From NCBI RefSeq assembly GCF_011602365.1, contig NZ_JAAONZ010000002.1, positions 62,001-126,000 on the forward strand: a DNA stretch of 64,000 nt. Direction: 5' to 3'. The notes beneath the pieces were generated by a model. It saw only the letters and a program-made list of their open reading frames with translations. It had not been told where the DNA came from and searched no databases. Of this stretch, positions 37,985 through 49,500 are shown in pieces. The first letter of the stretch is position 1. Every line of letters begins with the position of its first letter. The stretch is from Pseudomaricurvus hydrocarbonicus. Its GTDB lineage: Bacteria > Pseudomonadota > Gammaproteobacteria > Pseudomonadales > Cellvibrionaceae. Position numbers and translations under genes: made by a program.

Positions 37985-39661
37985 TTACATTGTGTTTATT
38001 TTATTTATGAGGTGGAAACAATCATTGAATTTGTTGCGTTGATATAAATTTTCAAGCTTTGAAAGGGCTGCAACATAATATATAGAAGCTAATTGCTCTT
38101 CATTTAAATCTAAAACCTTCTGAAATCGAAAAGAAAGACCGGAAATATCTTCCACATCCCAATCATATCCTAAAGGTTCAAAAACCCAAGTCGGCCAATG
38201 TGCCAACAAAATGACTCTGTCTTCTGATTCATAAATGGCCTCTGAATGGATTCGTTGATGTAGTCTAAGTGGGACATTAATTACCATTTGAGATAATACA
38301 TCTAGGGACTTAATAAATTTTCCAAAGGCCTGTCTATGCTCAACCGGACAAACCAATGATAATTTCTGAAAATCATTGTTCCGCAAACGACGACCGAGAG
38401 TTTCTCTCGATCGAACATATTTTTCTAAAAGCTCATCAGGAGGTACAGTGAATGCAAGTGATTCCCTTAATGCCGACTTTGATGAATTCAAATCATTACC
38501 TCTTTTATGTTTCAAATCTGAAACATCTAGCACATGACAATGGACACCTTTCAAAGTTACCACATATAACAACGTCGGACATGGAAAGACTCCATCCGAG
38601 TCGAGCAAAAGGGTTGCCTCATGCTTGGCTTTAACAAGTGCATTTGATTGAAAGAATTTCAACAAATATCTCTTTGCACTATTCGTAAACACTACAGATA
38701 TAAAGACGACATAATTTTCGCCACTATCAATCCACTCAGCATTAAAGCTTGCCCCAACAAGAAGATCGTCATCTGCCTCCTTCCCTACTAATCTACATGA
38801 TTCTTCAATCCCAAACTCTTTGAGCAAAATCCATGCACTTTTCATATGTTTGGCTCCGTCTGTTTTATGAGCCAGAACCTTGCCTTCAAAAAATAAAACA
38901 TCAACTTTTTCATGCTGTTTACATATAAATGAAAAATGTCTAAGAGCAACTCCTAGTTTCGACATAATTTGTCGAGACAAAATTAATACCAATATTGCAC
39001 TTACAAAATTATCAGTATTAAAATATAGAATATCTATAACTATGAAAATAAAAATAGCAAGAAATACAATCCCTGACACCTTTTCATATAGACCAACTCC
39101 ATCTGTATTTCCATCTACTCCTCCAGCCCCACTCCTCCTAATAAAGGCAGCCCAATATAATCCAGAAAATACAATAAAACATAACGACAGCCCAAGCTTT
39201 GGATATAAAAAAACCAAAACTACATTTGCAATAAAGATAAAACAGAAATTAGAAATTGCCTGAACATAACGTGAAAATATATTCTTGGAGAAATCTATCT
39301 GATTTTCAAACAAAATTATTTTATTTGTTTTATCAGCTACTTTTTTTGAACATTTAAAAGATTCAGACATACAAAATCGAGCTGTTACTGCATGACCTAC
39401 ATAACACATAAGAGCCAATATAGTCATACCCAATATAAGATGCTCCTTACTATAAACCTGTAAAAAGTTCGGCATATATGAAGGTATGTTTACTTGTCCC
39501 AGTAACATAATAATTTTTATAGGAAGGAAAAATGAAGCTAATTGAAGTATTTGAGCAACGATGGTTAAAAAAATAACTAAAAAAGTACCATATGGCGCAG
39601 CTAATATAAGCTGCTTACCAAGCCAAAATAACCATTTAACATCAGCAACATTATTTGTCAT
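37985..39661 (-). CDS. Membrane protein: ABC-exporter-like transmembrane region fused to a degenerate kinase-like domain (unknown function)
   Basis: 558 residues, not recognised as a known family. N-terminal half: about six hydrophobic segments (about 20-55, 72-92, 130-170 as two, 195-245 as two) spaced like an ABC exporter membrane domain, but no ATPase domain follows. C-terminal half: 'KRYLLKFFQSNALVKAKHEATLLLDSDGVFPCPTLLYVV' resembles the lysine strand and glutamate helix of APH/protein-kinase folds; 'VPLRLHQRIHSEAIYESEDRVILLAHWPTWVFEPLGYDW' sits where H-G-D...N and I-D-W would be expected, with the catalytic Asp and Asn replaced. It may be a sensor, scaffold or polysaccharide-modifying partner; this is inference. 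The DNA is AT-rich and unlike the flanking genome. It is intact amid decayed elements. Confidence 0.6.
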   Translation of the reverse strand: MTNNVADVKWLFWLGKQLILAAPYGTFLVIFLTIVAQILQLASFFLPIKIIMLLGQVNIPSYMPNFLQVYSKEHLILGMTILALMCYVGHAVTARFCMSESFKCSKKVADKTNKIILFENQIDFSKNIFSRYVQAISNFCFIFIANVVLVFLYPKLGLSLCFIVFSGLYWAAFIRRSGAGGVDGNTDGVGLYEKVSGIVFLAIFIFIVIDILYFNTDNFVSAILVLILSRQIMSKLGVALRHFSFICKQHEKVDVLFFEGKVLAHKTDGAKHMKSAWILLKEFGIEESCRLVGKEADDDLLVGASFNAEWIDSGENYVVFISVVFTNSAKRYLLKFFQSNALVKAKHEATLLLDSDGVFPCPTLLYVVTLKGVHCHVLDVSDLKHKRGNDLNSSKSALRESLAFTVPPDELLEKYVRSRETLGRRLRNNDFQKLSLVCPVEHRQAFGKFIKSLDVLSQMVINVPLRLHQRIHSEAIYESEDRVILLAHWPTWVFEPLGYDWDVEDISGLSFRFQKVLDLNEEQLASIYYVAALSKLENLYQRNKFNDCFHLINKINTM

Positions 39662-39949
39662 ACATTATTCGCACTTACAGAGAAACTTGATATTTTTCAA
39701 GAACAGGCAGACGGTATATAAATTACTAGGCCCAAATATTGTAATGCCATCAATAATTTTATAGACGTTGACTCAATAGAATTCATTTGAAAAATGATTA
39801 AAATCATTGTTATCAGACATGCATGCTATGAATTGCAACTTTAATCACACAAACACCCCTGAGAAATAATTTATTTACGACCAAACTAAGTCCAGCACCA
39901 AAACAAACCCCCAAAATTATAAAGTAACTATCCCGAGCTTTAATTGTGA
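39662..39949. other. AT-rich intergenic, nothing recognised
   Basis: Holds the upstream region of the 558-residue gene; no gene or repeat seen. Confidence 0.5.
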
Positions 39950-40541
39950 ACCGCTCAAAGCGGTCTTAGCGGTGCTAACGCTCCTTCGTCCCAAAGGGGC
40001 CCCTGCTCACCTCTTATACCAACTTCTACTGATCTACTCGAATGTCCTCTGCTTCTTGGTGACGAATGTACTCACGTGTGACCTTCTCATCTCGGCCAAC
40101 TATCGAGAAAAAGTACTCTCTTGCCCCAAAATGCTGACCAACATAATTTCTCTGGCTACCAAAGTACCTCCTAGCAATATGGATGGCGCTTTTACCTTTG
40201 ATATGACCCACTGCCTGAGAAACAACGTAACTGGGAAGCATCGTAATCATCATGTGCACATGATCTGTCATAATATGCTCTTCTTCGATCAAACTCTTTC
40301 TCTCGGGCCAAGCTGTGAAACACCTCTGGCAAATCCCTCCGAATTTTCCCGAATAAGGCCTTTCTCCGGTACTTGGGGATAAATACTATATGTACTTACA
40401 CTCCCACTTGCTGTGACTTAAATTATTCACTTGTCTCATAGTGACTCCTTTGTGTGTATTACTTGGCGGCTTTGACATCGGATTTACTATGGGAGACTTA
40501 AGGATTTGTCAAACACTGGATGCATCCCCCAGCAGAGCTGG
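39950..40541 (-). mobile_element. IS200/IS605-type element remnant
   Basis: Contains a broken tnpA (next entry) flanked by small end-type hairpins: ACCGCT-CAA-AGCGGT at 39950-39964 and CCAGC-AGA-GCTGG at 40529-40541, as IS200 elements carry in place of inverted termini. Exact ends are not defined. Confidence 0.6.
40026..40440 (-). pseudogene. tnpA: IS200-type transposase TnpA, frameshifted
   Basis: Y1 HUH transposase. The C-terminal part is readable: 'IEEEHIMTDHVHMMITMLPSY', with HUH as HVH and the catalytic Tyr region later, through 'GHIKGKSAIHIARRYFGSQRNYVGQHFGAREYFFSIVGRDEKVTREYIRHQEAEDIRVDQ'. The start (ATG 40440, 'MRQVNNLSHSKWECKY') runs into an early stop; a one-base shift then restores 'IVFIPKYRRKALFGKIRRDLPEVFHSLARE', and a second shift is needed to reach the C-terminal part. 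At least two frameshifts, so inactive. Confidence 0.85.
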
Positions 40542-40754
40542 AGAACCTCCATTTTGGACTAGCCAGTTAGATTAATATTCTGCTACCTTTTGTGAGTACA
40601 GAAATTTTTACTTTAATGATAAAACCAAAGAGTCATAACTCCACACCCATAAAGCCTACTGCTACACCTATTGAAAATCAGCCCCTTTACAAGTTAATAA
40701 TATTACTAACCTGTAACCACAATAATTACATCTAAAAAGCGGGGGTATGATACT
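40542..40754. other. AT-rich gap between two dead IS elements
   Basis: No gene or structure seen. Confidence 0.5.
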
Positions 40755-40762
40755 TGTAGTGG

Positions 40763-41650
<888 letters not shown>

Positions 41651-41665
41651 AGCGGTAGCCTTTTG

Positions 41666-41917
41666 TTATGCGTTTTCAGTTTCTAAATCACGAACCCGCT
41701 TTTCCAGCTCTTGAATACGCGTTTGCTCTGGTGCCATAGTCTTGCTGGTTGGGGTAACACCCCCTCGTTCAGCCCGCAACTGATCAATCCAGCGTCGGAG
41801 GGTTTCCCCAATATCCAAAGAGCGGCAGGCTTCGGCTATCGTGTAACCTTGATCAAGGACCAAGGCCGCCGCATCATGTTTAAATTCAGTCGAGAATGAC
41901 CGAGGCTGTCTTTTCAT
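41666..41917 (-). pseudogene. IS3-family OrfA, slightly truncated
   Basis: Starts ATG 41917 'MKRQPRSFSTEFKHDAAALVLDQGYTIAEACRSLDIGETLRRWIDQLRAERGGVTP', a helix-turn-helix protein with a leucine-zipper-like end 'RIQELEKRVRDLETENA'. A TAA replaces the continuation; the expected tail 'QKATALLMSDE' is still readable after it, so the usual frameshift to OrfB cannot occur. Confidence 0.85.
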
Positions 41918-41981
41918 TGAACACCTCACTGGTGGTGGTTTTACCACCTAAGTTGGTGTCCGGGATCATTAGACCACTACA

Positions 41982-42206
41982 CATTATACCTATCAAAAAA
42001 CGCTGTAATTACCCCCCCCCCTTGTATATATCAAGAATATACAAATGCCTAAATCCCCCAGAGTAGCAATTTAGAGAATTTATAAGTAATCCAATATAGT
42101 CATGAACCTAGCTATCACGCAACGACCCAACAAGCACGGCAACAGATTTAGATAATTTAAAAAGAACCTTTAATTAAAATCGCCCATTATCTTGATAACA
42201 AATCAA
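41982..42206. other. AT-rich intergenic with a short C-run
   Basis: No gene. A C-homopolymer near 42013-42021 is the only notable feature. Confidence 0.5.
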
Positions 42207-43721
42207 TCAATGGGGCATAAAGTCAAGTTGGGATTTGATTGTAGCTAATGTATTATTCAATTCCACAGACCCTGCACCTCGAAGAGTTGATAAGGCCGAC
42301 AATAAAGCCTTTCTATCCTCATCTGTTTTAAGTGAACAAGCTAACTGACGGTACAATTCAATAGCTTGCCAACTCATTGACTGATTAACCATCACTTTTC
42401 TTTTACTTTTTAGATCAATACCCATCAATTCCAGAAAAACATTAGGCATGTGTTTTACAAACTTAGGAAAATCAATCACCTCAAAGTCATCTTGAATAGA
42501 ATTGAACAACTCATTCATCCTAACCACAAAATCAGGCAATAACTTCTCATAAAAACTTAAAAAATCTTCAGGGTGAGAGCTTTTTTTCACCATATCCTTG
42601 TAGGATGAGGTAACAAACTCAGATGGCTTCCTTTTACACATCATTACCTTTAAGTCACCTTCGAAAAAAACACTCCTAAGAGACGAAAACACAGCAGGGT
42701 AAGCAGAATAAAATGTCCAATCCCGCCCTTGACCTTTTGCAAAAGGATGGCCAGTCATAGGCCCTAATAAATTTTCATCACTCACGATTAACTTATGGTG
42801 CTCTGAAGTGTAACTATTTTTGAGCTCTAAAAATAATTTAGAAATGTTATGTATCAGCTCTTCCTTTTCTCTCCGCCCAAGCAAATAGCCTTGTATTTCT
42901 CTTGTGTATCTATTTCGCCACTCTTTATACTCCTCCTTATTAGAGGACCTTACTGTAAGCAGAGAAAATCCAATCTCTTTAAGATAGTCTTCGTTAGACT
43001 CTAATAAATTCTGAAAGCTAGTCGTTGCTGTTTTATGTGGCCCCAAATGGAACAAATTAGTATGTTTAATTATATTTTGCAGTCCATCATCTGAATTTGA
43101 TGAAGCGAAAATAGATTCAAACTCTTGGCGCTTCGACCAATGATTGCTCTTTTTATGTGACAAATCATTAACAAATGAAAAATAGTTTTGGCACTCTGAT
43201 TGTGTGAGTATCTTCAACAATCGATCTTCACACAGCTCTTTAACTTCATTAAAAACTCCTGGCCCAGTAACTCTCCATATATCATTACTCACTTGAGATT
43301 GGATATTATTAACAATTCTATCAAAAATTAATGAGAGCACAGGGTTACCAGGAGGAGACGCAACAAACCCATTACAAATACCGCCATGCCACTTTTTTAC
43401 TACAACCAGTTTATCAGAATCACCTAAAAGACTGTCTATATTTGACCAACAAGCAGTACCGGCATCTATATAAACTCCTCCGTACTCTAATAGATATGCG
43501 ACGCGAAAAAAATCAGACCGCATTGCTGGTAGTCGGCACTTCAAAAAAGCGTCCAGAACTTCTTGGCTATAATATTCTTTTATGAATTTTTTAGCATCTC
43601 TAAAACAAAAACATTTATACCCATAAAATGGATTCATGTCTTGCCAACTTTTTAATAAAGAATTAATGTCTTCGGGAGTTTCATCTTGATCCCAATATTG
43701 AATAATAACTCTAGGTATCAT
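42207..43721 (-). CDS. Fusion: GT32-like glycosyltransferase + sulfotransferase-like domain
   Basis: 504 residues. Residues 1 to about 170 resemble 'glycosyltransferase sugar-binding region' (GT32-type) proteins of capsule loci: 'IPRVIIQYWDQDETPEDINSLLKSWQDMNP', 'RSDFFRVAYLLEYGGVYIDAGT' (D-x-G in place of the usual DxD, about 84-88). The second part starts at 'HTNLFHLGPHKTATTSFQNLL' (about 220-240), the PAPS-binding loop of sulfotransferases, and continues with 'KVMMCKRKPSEFVTSSYKDM', like the 3'-phosphate-binding segment. One chain could add a sugar and sulfate it. It is the last gene of the run starting at rfbB and has low GC. Confidence 0.75.
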   Translation of the reverse strand: MIPRVIIQYWDQDETPEDINSLLKSWQDMNPFYGYKCFCFRDAKKFIKEYYSQEVLDAFLKCRLPAMRSDFFRVAYLLEYGGVYIDAGTACWSNIDSLLGDSDKLVVVKKWHGGICNGFVASPPGNPVLSLIFDRIVNNIQSQVSNDIWRVTGPGVFNEVKELCEDRLLKILTQSECQNYFSFVNDLSHKKSNHWSKRQEFESIFASSNSDDGLQNIIKHTNLFHLGPHKTATTSFQNLLESNEDYLKEIGFSLLTVRSSNKEEYKEWRNRYTREIQGYLLGRREKEELIHNISKLFLELKNSYTSEHHKLIVSDENLLGPMTGHPFAKGQGRDWTFYSAYPAVFSSLRSVFFEGDLKVMMCKRKPSEFVTSSYKDMVKKSSHPEDFLSFYEKLLPDFVVRMNELFNSIQDDFEVIDFPKFVKHMPNVFLELMGIDLKSKRKVMVNQSMSWQAIELYRQLACSLKTDEDRKALLSALSTLRGAGSVELNNTLATIKSQLDFMPH

Positions 43722-43861
43722 TAGTTCACCTAACTGAAGTATAAAATTTGAAACTGGGCATCAAGTTAAAACTAAACGCCTCACTAAATCTCTGTGTTCT
43801 TTAAAACTTTAACACCTGCTCTAACGCTGAATGTATAAAACATCTATCCCCCCCTTTTAAA

Positions 43862-44785
43862 TCAACGTATATTGATAATTTCTGAACAATCTTTTTCATA
43901 AAGAAGTTTAAGCTTGGTGTTAGAGGTACTAAATTTTTTGTTAAAGGCGGCACACTCTTGACTAGATGTAAGAGCCGGAGTTCCCGAAAAGATGTAGGAC
44001 ACTATACCCCTTATTGTTTTTGCTAATCGAGGATGGACAAAACGCCCACCCAATGAAATCAACCGATTCACAACTCTCATAATACTCACGCCCAAATTAC
44101 TTAGTGAGGTGTTTTTTTCTTTCAAAAACTTAAAATTTTTATTATTTATTCCGAGACTGCAGATAAAATCTTTAACCACATCCCCTTCTTTTAAAGAGCA
44201 CCGCTCAAAAAACCTAATTCTTACATTTCCTGGACCAAACTCACCAGCCCAGTTTTTATAAATTTCAAAAAAATCATAATAGTAAGGAAGCCGGCCATTA
44301 GGGTTCACAACGGGAAACTGAAAAGGGAGGTGATTACCAGACTTTAAAGAGGTAGAATATAAACTAATCGCCATTTTATCCTGGCGCCTTACATACATAA
44401 TAACAGTAACATCATCAAATAAATTTTCAAACAAACACTTCAACCTAGAAAACTCTTCCCTAGATCTTATTCTTGAATGAAGCCATTCATTTGAAATCAA
44501 AACAGTATCACAGTTACTTTTGAGGACTTCATTTCTGAACTTTTCTTCTATTGGCAATCTGGCAGAATTTAGATCCTGCCCCCGCTTTAAGAAACGAGAC
44601 AGCCCTTTATCCTCGTCACAAGCATATACTGCCAACTGAATATGATTATCTTTTCCTAATGATGTTGGCAAAAGAATCTTGTTATCGCGCTCCAAACCCC
44701 CCCTGTTTACATTCAAAAAATTCTGGATAGATGTGGAGCCAGTTTTTTCACAACCAATATGTAAAATCAACTTCTTCATTTTCAA
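43862..44785 (-). CDS. Sulfotransferase-like protein
   Basis: 307 residues. 'KKLILHIGCEKTGSTSIQNFLNVNR' (about 4-28) is the 5'-phosphosulfate loop (HIGxxKTGSTSIQ), and 'DVTVIMYVRRQDKMAISLYSTSLKSG' fits the R-x-x-D/P...S 3'-phosphate site. Predicted to move sulfate from PAPS to a carbohydrate. It starts inside the end of the WcbI-like gene (ATGA overlap, 44782-44785), so the two are translationally coupled. Confidence 0.78.
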   Translation of the reverse strand: MKMKKLILHIGCEKTGSTSIQNFLNVNRGGLERDNKILLPTSLGKDNHIQLAVYACDEDKGLSRFLKRGQDLNSARLPIEEKFRNEVLKSNCDTVLISNEWLHSRIRSREEFSRLKCLFENLFDDVTVIMYVRRQDKMAISLYSTSLKSGNHLPFQFPVVNPNGRLPYYYDFFEIYKNWAGEFGPGNVRIRFFERCSLKEGDVVKDFICSLGINNKNFKFLKEKNTSLSNLGVSIMRVVNRLISLGGRFVHPRLAKTIRGIVSYIFSGTPALTSSQECAAFNKKFSTSNTKLKLLYEKDCSEIINIR

Positions 44786-45669
44786 GATTTCACTAACTCT
44801 TTCAAATTGAGAGACTCATTTAACTTCTCGTATATTTGAAAGTACGTTTCTACAATTTCCCGAGAGTTATAATATTTTTTCCTACCTATTTTTATCATAT
44901 CTTCCGAATCAAATTCGAACTTAACTCCTTTATGCAGATCACCTGCAAGAGTGGGCAGCCCCATAGATGGATTTGCTAACGGAATAAACTGGTCCAACAT
45001 CTCTACATCCTTAACCCTAAAAGGAAGCCATTTACCTTTAACCTTAATATCTGAATAAGACAATATTCTTTTTGCATACTCACGAAGGAGAAACATATTT
45101 GGGTGATTAAAAGTAAAAAAAAGTCTTTCTTTACGAAATTTAGATTCGAGAAAATCTGTAATTTTTACATCAACTTTACTTTCTCTTTCTTTTAATGCCA
45201 GTAGGGATTTTTTCAGTTCTGACTTATAAATCTCATTATATTCTTCGCTCAACAATCGTTTTTCCGCTACATCTTGAGATGAGCCCTCTCTCCATGCCTC
45301 AAAAATAGTCCGATTATGATAGTCACCCATAGGCCCCCTAAGCGCCCCTCTACCAGGTATACGAATATAAAACCAATCGGGTGTATAACCATTAAAATAT
45401 AGATTGACTATAGATACTACTTTTTCCTTATATCGTGATTTAAGAAAGCCAGTTTGCACAAAATCACATGGATATGAATCTAGCACCAACTGTGAAACGA
45501 TCAAATCCGCCTCTTCAAAATATTTTTGATATTCGGAAAATTGCTCAGACTTTAAAAGATGAACAATTGCGGTAACCGTTACTACAATCGATGGGTTCAG
45601 ACTTTCCAGCAACTTAGCCAAGGGTCTTGCCTGACAATTACCAACTACTACAACTTTAATTTTTTCCAT
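44782..45669 (-). CDS. WcbI-like polysaccharide biosynthesis protein
   Basis: 295 residues. The opening 'KIKVVVVGNCQARPLAKLLESLNPSIVV' and 'EEADLIVSQLVLDSYPCDF' are typical of the WcbI family (proposed acetyl- or acyl-transferases in capsule loci), as is 'FTFNHPNMFLLREYAKRIL'. The chemical role in the family is not firmly settled. It is coupled by a 4-bp overlap to the sulfotransferase-like gene after it and follows another sulfotransferase by 75 bp. Confidence 0.78.
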   Translation of the reverse strand: MEKIKVVVVGNCQARPLAKLLESLNPSIVVTVTAIVHLLKSEQFSEYQKYFEEADLIVSQLVLDSYPCDFVQTGFLKSRYKEKVVSIVNLYFNGYTPDWFYIRIPGRGALRGPMGDYHNRTIFEAWREGSSQDVAEKRLLSEEYNEIYKSELKKSLLALKERESKVDVKITDFLESKFRKERLFFTFNHPNMFLLREYAKRILSYSDIKVKGKWLPFRVKDVEMLDQFIPLANPSMGLPTLAGDLHKGVKFEFDSEDMIKIGRKKYYNSREIVETYFQIYEKLNESLNLKELVKS

Positions 45670-45744
45670 ATAGTCTTAAACCTATTAAGTTAAGCCGCTA
45701 ACGCTGGCATACACCAAGCCAATGGGTTTAAAATTTTAAACCTT

Positions 45745-46500
45745 CTATTTCTGAACAACCTCATCAAGAAATTGGTCAACCGCATGCCACAACGCCAAAT
45801 CAAAAGTATTTCCGTTAATAACTTCAGGCAAAACTAAATTCAATTCATTAATTGCTTGACGATACTTATCAGATTCCGTTTTTTTGTTGGTTACATTTTT
45901 TCTTTTATAACCAAAAGTAACCTGAGGAAAAAACAAGCTGAGTTTTTTTGCTATATAATCAAAGCTTTCATCAAACCTCTCAACACTGCCTATCAATACA
46001 TCTTTGTCAGAGAGTCTTTCCAAAGCTCTCTCAAAAGTCGACAAAGTAACTCTCTCGGACGGTTTTGAGTGTTTAATTTTCCCTATATAATCAGTTTGAT
46101 AATCAAAAATAACCTTCGGTGCCTCAGGAGTCATGCGCCAGCGAACATACTCTTCCAGGGAAAGTTTTGATGCCATCTCAGCTCCTTTTGAACCCCACTT
46201 CTGTTTTCTCTCAAAGTTATATACTGAGAGCACCCGATCAATAGGATTACGTACAAAGTAAACCGGGATACACTTGAACTCATCCGATTCTGGTAGTGGG
46301 TTACACAAGTGATGGCTTGAAATTGCCTTCAGATTTGGATTATCAAGAATAAACTGCCTCAAATATTCCGCCCCGCCCTGACGCATCTCCTTATCGTCAC
46401 GATGATCACAAAAATCCTTACCAAAGGCTTTTTCCAAAGCATAATCAAATGTAGTACCGGCATTTTTAAATATATGCCCATGAGTAATTACGTAACGCAT
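45745..46500 (-). CDS. Sulfotransferase family protein (Sulfotransfer_2 type)
   Basis: 251 residues. 'THGHIFKNAGTTFDYALEKAFG' (about 5-26) is the P-loop typical of carbohydrate sulfotransferases (HIxKNAGTT), and 'CIPVYFVRNPIDRVLSVYNFERKQKWG' (about 88-114) is the 3'-phosphate-binding RxPxxRxxSxY motif, complete. Predicted to sulfate a sugar of the surface polysaccharide. It starts 20 bp after the fusion gene upstream. Confidence 0.87.
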   Translation of the reverse strand: MRYVITHGHIFKNAGTTFDYALEKAFGKDFCDHRDDKEMRQGGAEYLRQFILDNPNLKAISSHHLCNPLPESDEFKCIPVYFVRNPIDRVLSVYNFERKQKWGSKGAEMASKLSLEEYVRWRMTPEAPKVIFDYQTDYIGKIKHSKPSERVTLSTFERALERLSDKDVLIGSVERFDESFDYIAKKLSLFFPQVTFGYKRKNVTNKKTESDKYRQAINELNLVLPEVINGNTFDLALWHAVDQFLDEVVQK

Positions 46501-46520
46501 AACTTTTGCATCTCAAAAAA

Positions 46521-49500
46521 TTAGTTTACAAAATCCCGATCAATTACCCTTCGAACTTCATGTTGACTGAAATGAGATTCAATGTATCCAGGGTATCGAT
46601 TCAAATAGTTCATACATACATCGGGCTTTTTATATAGGCTCAGGATTTCATCCGCCATGGATTTAGAATCATCGTCAATTGCCATAACACTGTCAGCGTC
46701 GGGCAGACCTTCTGCTCCTATAGATGTGGTAGAAATGGGCAGGCCGGCCTGTAGAGCCTCCAGGATTTTACCCTTAACCCCTGCGCCGTACCTCAAAGGA
46801 ACCACACACACTCTGACTTGCTGATAGAGGTGTGCTAAATCTTCATCCGATAGAAAACCATGCACTTTCACGTTACGACTTTCTAAACACTGAATATCTT
46901 CGGGAACATTGGAACCAACGATATGTAAACAGATATCGGGCTCATCAATTATCAATAACGGCAATACATTTTCAACAAACCAGATTATTGCATCGGCATT
47001 GGGCGGATGCCCAAACCCACCCACAAACAGCAATCCACTTCGCTCGCTGTGATCATAGGAATTCACATCGGGTTGATTGAGAAGGTAGAGCGGGATTGCT
47101 GACACATCCGTAGAGGGTGCAACCTTACGAACTTCATCAACTTCGATTTCTGAAGGGTAATAGACTTTATCTACCTTCTTGAATATTTCCAGTTCACGCC
47201 GTTTCCAGTCTTCGGCATCGGCTAAAACCGCAGTGTCACCCAGTATATTGGCTTCACGCTCCGTTCGAAGATAATGCAGGTCATGTCCAAAATAGATTAA
47301 CTTGGGTTTAGGCTGCAATTGTACCAAGTGATCCACAAAGCCTTCCGTAATATGTGGACGGTGCAGATAGATAACATCGATATATTGGCTATTATCTGAA
47401 AACCATTGCTTCCAATTGCGAGCGCTCACCTCACCGTACAACACCTCGACACCCAGTTGCTGAAGGTCTCTCGTATAGGGTAGATGAGGAAAGAAGTTAG
47501 CGGGTATAAACTTTACATTTAAACCGGCTTCGACCATTGATTTGATATACAAAAATGTAGAGCGGGAACCAGCATCCTTATCGTAAAAAGGAACATAGTG
47601 ATCTACAAAAACAACAGTTCTTTTACTCGATGAACGCTCTCTGGCTTGAAAGACATTCTCTGCGTTAGGAAAGTTTTCACTCGTTAATGTAGTCTGCCAT
47701 TTTTGGCAAAAAACATGTTGGTTTATTGCCTGGTGTTTTTTAATACCACCGCCAAGATCGGTACCGTTGCTGACCCCCTCAAAATGGACAACTTTAGATT
47801 CAGGTTGATATACAACTTTCAAACCTTTGGCGCGCATTTGAAACGCGAGGTCTGTGTCCTCATAGTAGGCAGGGCAAAACCGCTCATCGAACCCACCTAG
47901 CTCTTTCCAATTAGCACTGGAAAACATGATGCAGGCACCAGAAATGTAATCGGTCTCTCTCAAGTAATTAAATTCCGGGAGCTCCGGGTTTTGGCTTCGA
48001 CCATAGTTCCAGCCAGAACCATCTTGCCATACTATTCCCCCGGCCTCTTGAAGAATGCCATCCTCAAACAGTAACATGGGGCCAACCATTCCAACACTTC
48101 CCTGCTCCTCCAGAACACTTAGCAATGGTGCAAGCCAGTTGCTTTGTACATTGGTATCGTTATTCAGAAGAACTACGTATTCTCCGCGCGCACGAGACAC
48201 GGCATAATTACAGTTTTTCAAAAAGCCTACATTTTTATCACCACGGGCAACTTGAATATTTTTAATACGTGATTCAATTGTCGCGGTGTGATCTGTGGAA
48301 CAATCATCAGCCACAATGACTTCATACGAGATCTCGTCAGTATGAGCCAGAATTGCCTTAAGGCAAGACAGAGTAGTTCGATACTGATTGTAGACCGGTA
48401 CGACAATAGACACTTTAATGTCATCAAATACGGGAAACTCTAACTCCAAATCTTCAGCAATATCAGACTCCGAGAAAATAACAGGGCGCTGCCTGGCAAT
48501 CTGTTCCGCAGGAAATCTATTGCCGATCCAGGTTTGGGCCGTGGTCTGATCTGCAAGTAATAAAGTCCGAAACAGCTTTTTTAGTCGATACGCACTGACC
48601 AACCTTACACTGGAATACGGGTGGCGAAGCACATATTTAATGATCTGTATAGAAAGCCGAAACCGGCTAGAAGACTGATACATTAGACTTTCAGAATCTA
48701 AAGTTGCTTCAGAGAAATAATGCTCACCCTCTTCAACCAGCTGGCGGTAACATGTCGAACCTTTAGGATTCAAGCGAAAGAGTAAGTACATTGACTCTAT
48801 CAGAGAAAAAAGACGCCCTAACGCAGATCGATTAAATGCATCCAACCGACTGTAAAAGCCAAGCATTACTGCTTGCGATTGTTGCTTTTCCTTTTCAAAT
48901 TCCGATAGAGCCTTGCTATATTTCTGCTTTTCTTCCTGAAGTTCAGATTGAGTCTTACAATATTTCTCTTGAAGTTTTTTTACTTCTCTTGAACTGGCGC
49001 TTAAATCTATTCGGAGCTGTCGTTCAGAGCGCTCCCTTTTCAGTTCAAATTCAGACTGCAGCCTGTCATGCATAGACTGAAGCTTTGTTATTTGTTGAGT
49101 GCTTGAATCTAAATCGTCCCTAAGTTTTTTCTCCAACCGCTCCCTTTTGCCTTCAAAATCGGATTCGAGCTCATCATACATGGACTTTAGCTTTTCCATC
49201 TGTTTTGTATATAATTTTAATTCGGTTCTAATTTGTTGTCCCGAATCTTCTAATTGATCAATGTAAATCCCCAAAGAGGCATAACCATTAAATTGCGAAC
49301 AGTACTCATCCCAAAGCCCGCCCGACAAAACCTCAGCCATATCGTGATTGTTTGAATTTGCAAGATTTAAGACAACCTCATATATGCCATAAATAAACAG
49401 CGGTATCTCATCATCAAGATTTTCTACTGTGTCATTGACACTGTGCCTCAAGTCAGTCGACAAAAAGTGGTCAATAAAATCTTTATATTCTTGAGATTTT

